Shown piece by piece: positions 55,238 through 64,000 of a DNA stretch of 64,000 nucleotides (position 1 is the stretch's first letter; each line of letters begins with the position of its first letter). Position numbers and translations under genes: made by a program. Location of the stretch: contig CM067082.1 of NCBI GenBank assembly GCA_034008185.1, forward strand, positions 4,324,984 through 4,388,983, read 5' to 3'. Below the pieces are notes generated by a model that was not told the DNA's origin, searched no databases, and saw only the letters and a list, made by a program, of their open reading frames with translations. This stretch comes from Gorsachius magnificus (taxonomy: Eukaryota > Chordata > Aves > Pelecaniformes > Ardeidae).

Positions 55238-55650
55238 ATCATAGACTCGTCTAGGTTGGAAAAGACCTCCAAGATCATCACGTCCAACCGTTAACCTAGC
55301 ACTGCCATCCCACCACTAAACCCTGTCCCTAAGCACCTCATCTGCCTGGCTTTTAAATACCTCCAGGGATGGGGACTCAACCACTTCCCTGGGCAGCCCG
55401 TTCCAGTGCTTGACAACCCTTTTGGTGAAAAAATGTCCTAATGTCCAACCTAAACCTGCCCTGGCGTAACTTTAGACCATTTCCCCTCATCCTATCGCCT
55501 GTTACCAGGAAAAAGAGACCAACACCCACCTCACTACCCCTTCCTGTCAAGCAGTTGTAGAGGGCAATAAGGTCTCCCCTCAGCCTCCTCTTCTCCAGAC
55601 TAAACAACCCCATTTCTCTCAGCTGCTCCTCGTAAGACTTGTAAGATTTT
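55238..55650 (-). mobile_element. CR1 LINE, 3' fragment (sense on -)
   Basis: It begins ATCATAGACTCGTCTAGG and runs back through the 3' UTR into ORF2: the frame at 55,377-55,613 reads [21 protein letters not shown], with a small deletion at KNFF. Its 3' end directly abuts the truncated 5' end of the 51,258-55,237 element. Confidence 0.94.
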
Positions 55651-55679
55651 CCTCCAAAGAAACAGATCCCGTTGCTAGT

Positions 55680-55965
55680 GATTTCCCATTGTTCACCACT
55701 TTTTGAGATCTGTCAGTTAGCCAACTCTTAGCTCATTTAACATGTGCTCTACTGATGTGTGGTGCTTTTTTCCCCCACTGGAATGCCACGCCATAGAAAT
55801 CTAATATTTACAAGCATCTTGCAGTTATGTTTATGAACCAACCTTACGATCTAAAAGAACGAAATCAAATTGGCACAGCAAGACCCCTTTTCCATAAAAC
55901 CACACTGACTGGCATTTATTATATTTCTGTTCTTTTTGTTTTCATGAATCAGATTCTAGATTAGA
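55680..55965 (-). mobile_element. Ancient CR1-like LINE remnant (sense on -)
   Basis: Read on the minus strand, this stretch follows an old CR1/L3-like reverse transcriptase region: 'ggaaaaggggtcttgctgt' (position of the conserved K-G-x-S-C block), then 'ctgacagatctcaaaaagtg' and 'aatgggaaatcactag' (palm region). It is strongly diverged, AT-rich and full of stops, with no relation in sequence to the younger CR1 copies beside it. The identification is from memory of such elements in sauropsid genomes. Confidence 0.62.
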
Positions 55966-58900
55966 CTGTTGTTATTAACAATTGGCTTGTTATTATTAGC
56001 CTGACATCACTCCTAGACATGTCTGGCCCATAAAGGCAGCTGAGCTGCTCAGCAGGCTCCTGAGGCTTAGCACTGCATTAGTACAGGTACTGCAGACTGG
56101 GAGAAGATATTGGCCCATGCATCAAAGTCTTTGCATCTTCCAAGGAGGCAAGCTCTAGTCTTGCTTGGGTTCAGCCTGAAACAGCTGCTCTTCATCCAAG
56201 AACTGGTTTCTTTATTACATACTGAAGTTTTTAGGAAAGCTCAGTTAGAAGACAGCAGCATCTAAGCTCACAGGGGCTCACAGCATCTCCCCGTGGCCTT
56301 GCACAGTAGCCAAGAAGAGGAGATGGTTGTGTGGAGCCTGGTAGGATACCACTGGTGAGAGATTAACTCACCCCTCCAAGCTGTTGGAGATGTGCAGCCA
56401 GGGTGATCTGCAAAGCCCTTTCTCTGTGACAGCAGAGTGTGGTGGTCTTTGATCCTTGGGCTGCAGGACGGCAGGGCTCAGGCTGGGTGGGATGCGCAGC
56501 TGTAGGAAGCTGTCCCTGACCTCAGAAGTTTAGGAAGCAAGAGCACCATTTCTAAAACCTCAAATCCTCCCAAAATCAAGGGGTGAAGCAGCTGACCCCC
56601 TGAGACCACTGGACCACACTGGAGAACCCCACTTGACCATTTTCATAAGGACCTTCCTGTTGCCTCATCTTGGGCTCTGCTTGGGGCTGTTTGGCAAGAG
56701 ACTGCCCTCATTTTATTCCACATGTGCAGCTTCCTCCACAATGTCTGTCTTCCCCCACAAATTCCCGATCCACCAGGTCCCCTGATAGCCCCCAAAACCT
56801 CAGTACAAGAGAGAAGATGCCTCACACGTTGGACTCAGGGTCAAGCCAAATCCTGGTGTTCAGTTCCACCGCCGTCTCACCCTGAGCTCACACCCACCCC
56901 AGCCTGCTCCGTTCACAGCCTGTGCTCAAGCAAAATCCTTTGCTCACTAAAAAACCCACCAGCACAAACAGCCAGCCGCCCACCCCCGGGTAGAGAATCC
57001 CTGCTTAAGGACGCAGCCTTGAACAAAAGCCAGGGAAATAAAAAAAAAAACAAACAAAACAAGCTCCCCGCAGCCTGACCTTTTATTGTCCGTAAGGGGC
57101 TGCCAAACCAAACTGCACCGCGGGTCCTTCCCATTCCTTGCATCTCATCCGAGATTCCTCCCCGCCCCGCCATGGCTCACGCGGTCACAGCCCCAGCTGT
57201 GTCACCGGGTGTTCCCGGGAGCAAAGAAGACAATGGGGGGATCCTCGGGGTGGTGTGGGCGGCTTCCTCTGCTTCCATCCAGCAAGAGGGTCATGGCAGG
57301 GGAAGGCTCGGTGGAGGGGGGGATCTGCAGCTCCTGGCAGATGGGACAGTGAGTGAAGGTGGAAGAGCATCTGCAGCCTTTTGGGGATGACCATGTTGGA
57401 AGGACCAGAGGGAACACATCAGGTTTAAATAATCTTCTCCCCTCCAGGGCCCATTCGGGGCACTTGAGGGGAAACAAAAAAAAACGAAAACAAAAAAGAA
57501 AAAATAATCCCCCTGTGAATGTCTGGTGCCAGCTGCCAGAAGAAAAGCTTAGCTCTGGGCTGTGCTTGCCCCAGCAGAGCCTGCCTTGCTTTTGCTGCCC
57601 TTCACATTCCCCCACCACCCCGCCCTGGCTCGGCTCGCAAGCTCCTGAGGACACGAGCTGAGCTCAAGCTCCTGAGAGCCCTTCTCCTGGACGTGGCAAG
57701 CTGTGCCCTCCCTGCCTGCAAGCATGCAGCCAGGGCTTGTCCACATTAGACAGAGCTGGCTGCCTCTAATTAGCAGCGGGTGATAAATCCAGGGGGGAGA
57801 TGACAACCCAGCAGGATGAATCCAAGCATCCTGCCCTTTCAATTCTCTTCCTCCCATCACTCACGGCTGAGCTTGCCCGGTCCTATCATCTCCTGTGGCA
57901 ATAAGCCATCCCCCTCCAGATAGGGAACGAACTCGGTGGCTGTGTGTGCAGCCCCATCTGATGGACTCACAGAATGGGGCGTTTGCTTTGTGCCCTCCCA
58001 TTGAGAAGCAGAGGCCATCCCAGCCTCCCTGTCCCACTGGGAGAGGATGGGAGATGTCATGAGGTCTCCTCTGTGAGACCATGGAGGGGCTCAGCCATGT
58101 TATCCAGCATGGACATACAGTGCCAAGCTGGCCTGGGACCCCACACTGAACACCTCCGAGAGGTGGGGGACAACATTTGGGAGCAGGACAAGGGCAATAT
58201 GGGGTTGTATGGGGTTTCTGCCAGCCCTCTCCTCCATGGCAGGAGGGGACAGTCCATGCAGCAGATTGATGCACTGGCTGGGTGGCACCTCATCCCCAAA
58301 GACATAGCCCAACATTACCGCCTGTCCCTGCTCCAAACTCACCCCAATGTCTCCTGCCTACCATACATCCACCCCCGCCCCCCACCAGCCCCACTCTCCC
58401 GAACCAGGGCAGGGCCCTGCTTACCCCAAAACGCCACCTCTGCATGTTTCCTTCTGGGAGAGCAGCCAGTGTGGGACAGGCTTCAGGCAACACCTTTTGC
58501 ATCTGAGGCTGCTGGGGTGGCCAGGCAGAGGTGGGTGCCAGGGTCGAAGGGCTCCCATGGAGGGAGGGGCACAGCTCACCCCATTTTTTTGTCTGTGATG
58601 TCAATGATGTTCTGCAAGCACAGGGAGGGCCCCTTGGTGCCACGCTCCCCAGGGGCAGTGGCTGCTTTTCCCCTGCAAATCTGGAGGGAACATAATCTCC
58701 TTGAGGGCTCTTCAGCTCAACATCATCTGGGTTGAAACTGTCCAGGATGATTCACATAAATCTTGTTTCTTTAGGAAAACAAGGGAAAAAAAGCTGGGGT
58801 GTGGTATAAAAGCAAATTTCTGTGCCAAGAGCATCCCTGCCGGGTTTGGAAAGCCTCCCCTGGTGGCTTGCAACCCTGCTCTGTGATCGGCGCTTTTGGG

Positions 58901-59688
58901 AGACCATAAACCATCACTGGGACTGGCATGGTTTTGGGGACTGCCAGCCCCAGCAGTGATGGAGACCAGTGTCTGCTCTGCAGACCAACACAAACTGCTC
59001 TGAGCTTGGCCTTGCTGCTGGCTGGGGCGGACAAGCTGTCAATTCATCCCTCTCCAAGAAAACAAAAATGGACTCATGACCATTTCTCAGCTCTGCGCCC
59101 TGTAGGGAAAGTGTGCACCTCACTAGGGAGTTTCTTCACAGCCATGTACAGTCATGATTTGGTTTATGGTGCATTTCTCATTGCACCAGACTTCCTTGTG
59201 GGGGAAATAAAAAGTGAGAGTGGATGTAGGAAGATGCAAGCATTGGGTTTGGGCTGAGGCTGGGGTGGCACGTGTGCTGAAGAGAGGAGGAAAGGAGGAG
59301 CTGCAGGACATGGTTTCACAGTGATGCCCATGTAGGGACATCTCGTTCAGGGCTGGAAGTTTGTGGAGGCCTTTAAGATCCCATTAGCAACCTGGGGAGG
59401 CAAAAATCACTGTTAGTTGGAGGAGGAGTCAGCAGGTGAGGGTATGGATGCAGAGCCGGGAATGCTGGAGGTTTGGAGTGTAGCCTCGACTCAGCCACTG
59501 ATCTGCTGTTCAGTTCACCTCTTTTGGAGCAGCCTGACTCGTTTTTTCAGGCACAGTTTTCACTTGGCTTTGGTGGGGCAGCACCTGGCACAGTGGGGAT
59601 GGCTGGGACATAGGGCTAGGACATGGGAAAACTGCAGGTCCAACCGCAGTTAGCCTAGCCCAGCGCCAGCCTGGCCATGCTCAGTACA
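55966..59688. other. Intergenic DNA, nothing recognised
   Basis: About 3.7 kb between the old LINE and the next long CR1. It has an A-rich run near 57,040 and another at 57,475-57,506, but no gene, RNA or repeat I recognise. Confidence 0.5.
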
Positions 59689-59774
59689 TCATAGAATCAC
59701 AAAGTTGTTTAGGTTGGAAAAGACCTTTCAGATCATAGAGTCCAACCGTTAACCTAGCACTGCCAAGTCCACCA

Positions 59775-62476
59775 CTAAACCACGTCCCTAAGCACCTCAT
59801 CTACCCATCTTTTAAATACCTCCAGGGATGGGGACTCGACCGCTTCCCTGGGCAGCCCATTCCAATGCTTAACAACCCTTTCAGTGAAGAAATTTTTTCC
59901 TAATGTCCAATTGAAACCTCCCCTGATGCAACTTGAGGCCATTCCCTCTTGTCCTATCACTTGTTAGTTGGCAGAGGAGACCAACCCCCACCTCACTACA
60001 CCCTCCCATCAGGCAGTTGTAGAGGGCAATAAGGTCTCCCCTCAGCCTTCTCTTCTCCAGGCTAAACAACCCCAGTTCCCTCAGCCGCTCTTCATAAGAC
60101 TTGTGCTCCAGACCCCTCACCAGCTTCATTGCCCTTCTTTGGACACACACTCCAGCACCTCAACATCTTTCCTGTATTGAGGTGCCCAAGACTGAACACA
60201 ACATTTGAGATGCAGCCTCACCGGTGTCCAGTACAGGGGCATGATCACTGCTCCTGCTGGCCACACTATTCTTGACACAAGCTAGGATGCTGTTGATTGT
60301 CTTGGCCACCTGGGCACCCTGCTGGCTCATATTCAGCTGGCTGTCGACCAACACCCCCAGGTCCTTTTCTGCTGGGCAGCTTTCCAGCCCTCCTTCCCCA
60401 AGCCTGTAGCGTTGCATGGGGTTGTTGTGACTCAAGTGCAAGACGCAGCACTTGGCCTTGTTGAACCTCACACAATTGGCCTTGGCCCATCGATCCAGCT
60501 TGTCCAGGTCCCTCTGTCTGTAGTCAAGCAGATCAATAATTCTACCCATCTTACTACAAACTTACTGAGGGTGCACTCAAGCCCCTCATCCAGATCATTG
60601 ATAAAGATATTAAACAGAACTGGCCACAATCACTGAGCTCTGGGGAACACAACTTGTGACCGACCACAAACTGGATTTAACTCCATTCACCAGAACCCTT
60701 TGGGCCCAGCCATCCAGATAAGTTTTTACCCAGCAAAGGGTAGGCCCATCCAAGCCATGAGCAGTCAGTTTCTCCAGGAGAATGCTGTGGGAAATGGTGT
60801 CAAAGGCTTTACTAAAGTCTAGGTAGACATCATCCACACCCTTTCTCTTGTCCATTAAGTGTGTCACCTTGTCATAGAAGGACATCAGGTTGCTCTTTCA
60901 TAAAATCATGCTGACTGGGCCTGATCACCTGGTTGTCCTGGACACGCTGCATGATGGCACTCAAGATGATCTGCTCTATGACCTTCCCCGGCACTGAGAT
61001 CAGACTGACATGCCTGTAGTTCCCCAGATCTTTCTTCCAGCCCTTCTTGTAGATGGGTGTCACATTTTCTAACCTCCAGTCAAGTGGGGCCTCCCCAGTT
61101 AGCCAGGACTGCTGATAAATCATGGAGAGTGGCTTGGCAAGCTCCTCTGCCAGTTCCTTCAGCACCCTTGGGTGGATTCCATCTGGCCCCACAGACTTGT
61201 GTGTGTCTGAGTGGTGTAGCAGGTCACTAACCATTTCCCCTCAGATTATGGGGTCTTCATTCTGCTTCCTGTCCCTGTCTTCCAGCTCATGGGGCTGGAA
61301 GGTACTACCTGGAGAACAACTGGTCTGACTATTAAAGACCGAGTCAAAGAAGGCATTAAGTACCTCAGCCTTTTCCTCATCCTTTGTCATTATGTTTCCC
61401 CCTCATCCAATAAAGGTTGGAGATTCTCCTTACCCTCTTTTTCTTGCTAATGTATTTATAGAAATATTTTTTATTCTCTTTCACAGCAGTAGCCAGATTA
61501 AGTTCTAGCTGGGCTCTGGCACTTCTAATTTTCTCCCTGCATAACCTCACGACATCCTTGCAGTTCTCCTGAGTTGCCTGCCCCTTCTTCCAAAGGTCAT
61601 AAACTTTCCTTTTTTTCCTGAATCTCAGCAAAAGCTCTCTGTTCAGCCAGGCCGACCTTCTTCCCCGCTGACTCGTCTTTCAGGAGGCCTGTTCCTGTGC
61701 CTTCAAGGTTTCTTTCTTGAAGAATGTCCAGCCTTCCTGGACTCCTTTTCTCTCTAGGACTGCCTCCCAGGGGACTCTGTCAACCATACTCCTAAACAGG
61801 CCAAAGTCTTCCCTCCACAAGTCCAAGGTGGCAGTTCTTCTGACCCCTCTCCTTACATCTCCAGAAACCAAGAACTCTACCATTTCGTGATCGCTGAGCC
61901 CAAGATGGCCTTCACCACCACAACACCCACAAGTCCTTCTCTGTTCACTAACAACAGGTCCACTGGACACCTTCCCTAGTTGTCTCACTCACCAGCTGTG
62001 TCAGGAAGTTCTCTTCCACACACTGCAGGAACCTCCTAGACTGTTTCCTCTCTGCTGCATTGTATTTCCAGCAGGCATCTGGTAAGTTGACATCCCCCAC
62101 AACAATAAGGTCTAGCAATTGTGAGACTTCTCCCAGCTGCTTATAGAATATTTTGTCTGCCTCTTTATCCTGGTTGGATGGTCTGGTAACAGACTCCCAG
62201 CAGGATATCTGCCTTGTTGGCCTCACCCCTGATTCATACCTATAAACACGTGACCCAGTCGTGGCCATCATTAAGCTCTAGGCAATCAAAACTTTCCCTA
62301 ACATACAGGGCTATGCCACCACCTCTCCTTCCTTGCCTATCCCTTCTGAAGAGTTTATAGCCATCCAATGCAGCCCTTCACTCGTGTAAGTCATCCCACC
62401 ATGTTTCTGTGATGGCAACTATGCCATAGTTTTCCTGCTGCACAATGGCTTCCAGCTCCTCCTGTTTGTTGCCCAT
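59775..62476 (-). pseudogene. CR1 ORF2 remnant: endonuclease plus reverse transcriptase (second copy)
   Basis: ATG at 62,474-62,476 begins MGNKQEELEAIV. Endonuclease parts are visible as LIVVGDVNLPDACW (61,948-62,271 frame) and LGLSDHEMVEFLV (61,680-61,988 frame). Reverse transcriptase parts are PLSMIYQQSWLTGEAPLDW, NYRHVSLISVPGK and YLDFSKAFDTISHS (60,610-61,234). At the expected FADD site near 60,552-60,575 the sequence reads SKF followed by unrelated codons, so the catalytic aspartates are gone. It ends with the [14 protein letters not shown] tail and a TAG at 59,775-59,777. Non-functional. Confidence 0.93.
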
Positions 62477-62749
62477 GCTGTGTACATCGGTGTAGATGCG
62501 CTCCAGTTGATCCTGCCACCTTTTTGTGGGGAGAAGCCCTAATTCCTACATGACCATTCTCAGGAGCTTCCGTAGTTTCTAACACATCTATAGCCCTTGC
62601 GTTTTTGCTGCTGCATGGATGTCCATCACCTACCTCCACTGAGATGGCAGACTGAAGGACCTTGCTAGCACACCATTCCTCAAACATTGGCGTGCCCCCC
62701 TCAAGCTGACCTCTAGCGAGCCTGGTTTTATCCCTTTCCCCCATGAAAT

Positions 62750-63655
62750 CTAGTTTAAAGCTCTTTCAAGGAGACCAAATAACTCCTGCACAAAGATCCT
62801 TTTCCCCCTTTGAGAAAGGTGTACCTTGTCTGTCACCAGCAGGCCTGCTGTTGTGTAGACTGACCCATGATCAAAAACCCAAAAATTCTGCCAGTGACAC
62901 CAGTCATGGAGCCAGATACTGATCTGCTGGGTCTTCCTGTGTTTTCCCTCATCATTCCCTGCCACTGGAAGGACAGAGGAGAACATTGTTTGTGGACCTG
63001 ATCCTTTAACCAGTCGTTGCAAGGCCCTGAAGTCTCTCTTGGTTGCCCTTTGACTTCTTGTTGCAACTTCATGACTGCTTACCTGGAAAATCAGTAATGG
63101 ATAATAATACAAGGGCCATACCAGGGTAGGGTGTTTTCTCTTCACATCTTTAACCTGGGCCCCATGGAGACTTCCCTAAGCAGTGGGTCCAGTTGGCACA
63201 TTGGGTCTTCTGTTCCCCTCAGAGGGGGTCTCCTATGACAATGCCCCATCTTTTTTTCTTTATGGAAACAGTTTTGATGCAGGGCGTAGGCCAACTCAAC
63301 CTTGGCAACACCTCCAACCTAGATGGGCCATCATCCTCATCATTGTTCAGTTCCACTTGCGGAGCCCCATACCTGTTATGCGAGGGCACCTGGGCAGGTG
63401 GGGCAGTCACAGAGGAGACGGGCCTGCTGCGCCGGGCGGGAACTTGTCACCATTGCCCCCAGACCTGAAGTCCCTGCGTTCAGCCAGGTGGAGAGAGGAC
63501 AGGGAATCCTCTGGATCATGTGTCCTGTTCCCTGACAGGCCTGTCCCAGGGATGGCAGGGTGCGGTTCCAGCAGTCTGTCTGTCCCTCGCACTCCCTGAT
63601 GCTCCTCACCCTCCTCGCCTCCTCCTGGGGCTCTGTCACCCAGCGGAGGAGTATA
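62750..63655 (-). pseudogene. CR1 ORF1 remnant with esterase-like domain (second copy)
   Basis: The frame at 62,750-63,145 reads YYYPLLIFQVSSHEVATRSQ, SIWLHDWCHWQNFWVFDHGS and DKVHLSQRGKRIFVQEL, ending ERALN stop. Here the final block keeps D and H before LSQRGK, unlike the copy at 54.3 kb. The GDS block region near 63,230 (GIVIGDPL) and the N-terminal LLRWVTEPQEEARRVRSI (63,600-63,650) lie in other frames. SGNH-type esterase domains are an established feature of CR1 ORF1. Confidence 0.85.
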
Positions 63656-64000
63656 AAACAAGCGCTTAGGGAGCGCTGGCAACCAGGGTGGGCAACCAGG
63701 GTGTGGCACATCAGCAAGGGCATGGCATGGCAGTTTGCACAGCAGGGAGTTCAGGTGTGCACCAAAGCTCTGCTGGCCGTACAGGGAGCAATGGTGCCCA
63801 CCCAGCAGAAGGCCACAGCCTCTCCAAGCTCTGCACCGCCACGACTGAGGCATGGGCTGAAAGACCCACATTATCATAAAGAGCTTTCCACATGCTACCA
63901 TCTAGATAGCCAAAGTCTTTCCTGGCCCCTAACACTCCAGGGCTCTCAGCTTTCTGCTGTAGACTCACAGAAAGCCCAGCACCCACAGGGGGTTTGCAAT
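63656..64000. other. Window edge, possible further CR1 5' sequence
   Basis: About 345 bases to the window edge. A 12-base direct duplication GCAACCAGGGTG lies at about 63,679 and 63,694. On the plus strand near 63,836-63,870 the sequence encodes ATTEAWAER, reminiscent of the start of a CR1 ORF1, but in the opposite orientation to the adjoining element. Low certainty. Confidence 0.3.

Larger units (their letters stand above)
59689..63655 (-). mobile_element. Near-full-length CR1 LINE, second copy (sense on -)
   Basis: About 3,970 bases of CR1 from the 3' terminal TCATAGAATCAC back through the 3' UTR, ORF2 (59,775-62,476) and most of ORF1 (62,750 to about 63,655). It is clearly a different and more decayed subfamily than 51,258-55,237, with the LYNC-type ORF2 tail. 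It lies in the same orientation 4.5 kb away. Many frameshifts break it into frames of 60-130 codons. Confidence 0.95.

Noticed and set aside
1..64000. CRISPR arrays, bacterial operons, riboswitches, tRNA or rRNA genes
   Set aside because: The regular repeats present are LINE, LTR or simple repeats. There is no spaced direct-repeat array, no operon-like gene packing, and no cloverleaf or rRNA signature was seen by eye.

Overview
The window is intergenic and genic DNA from a bird genome. Three things point to this. The only recognisable protein-coding gene is an intact vertebrate-type PTP4A3 (PRL-3). The dominant repeats are CR1 LINEs of the avian type, with at least sixteen copies in both orientations. 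There is also a solo endogenous-retrovirus LTR of a type common in bird genomes. GC-rich sequence with very short introns-to-exons spacing at the 3' half of the gene also fits. Nothing bacterial, viral-episomal or CRISPR-like is present. I cannot name the species.

Layout. Positions 1-32,028 are non-coding upstream DNA. They hold a solo LTR (3,419-4,372), CR1 fragments (4.8, 9.4, 9.8-10.6, 17.3, 18.0-18.6, 20.3-20.7, 21.5-22.6, 27.6, 29.0-29.4 and 31.2 kb) and a 0.5 kb GGT/GCT minisatellite (26,486-27,006). At 24.4-25.2 kb a G/C-homopolymer-rich stretch carries a consensus CRE and a strong splice donor, and might be a distal promoter with a first non-coding exon. PTP4A3 coding exons run on the + strand from 32,678 to 40,842 (five exons, 173 codons, all GT-AG introns). 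A presumed 5' UTR upstream holds three short uORFs. A long AT-richer 3' region ends in a good AATAAA signal at 45,549. Intron 2 contains a pile-up of CR1 insertions in and around an AT-rich, palindrome-rich simple repeat (35.2-38.1 kb).

Downstream of the gene, 45.6-51.0 kb shows no gene. Two long CR1 elements follow, both on the minus strand and each about 4 kb: 51,258-55,237 and 59,689-63,655. Both retain recognisable ORF1 (esterase-like domain) and ORF2 (endonuclease plus reverse transcriptase), and both are broken by stops and frameshifts. Between them lie another CR1 3' fragment and a much older LINE remnant.

Function. The single host gene encodes a small prenylated dual-specificity phosphatase / CNNM-binding pseudo-enzyme-like regulator of magnesium transport. 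Everything else is repeat-derived or unassigned. I found no convincing evidence of a wholly new biological system. The items most worth a second look are the uORF-bearing leader of PTP4A3, the possible distal promoter, the palindrome-rich intronic array with nested LINEs, and the compact mutually exclusive hairpins at 29.75 kb. Exon boundaries and motifs were read directly from the sequence. Family knowledge and repeat identities come from memory, without database searches.
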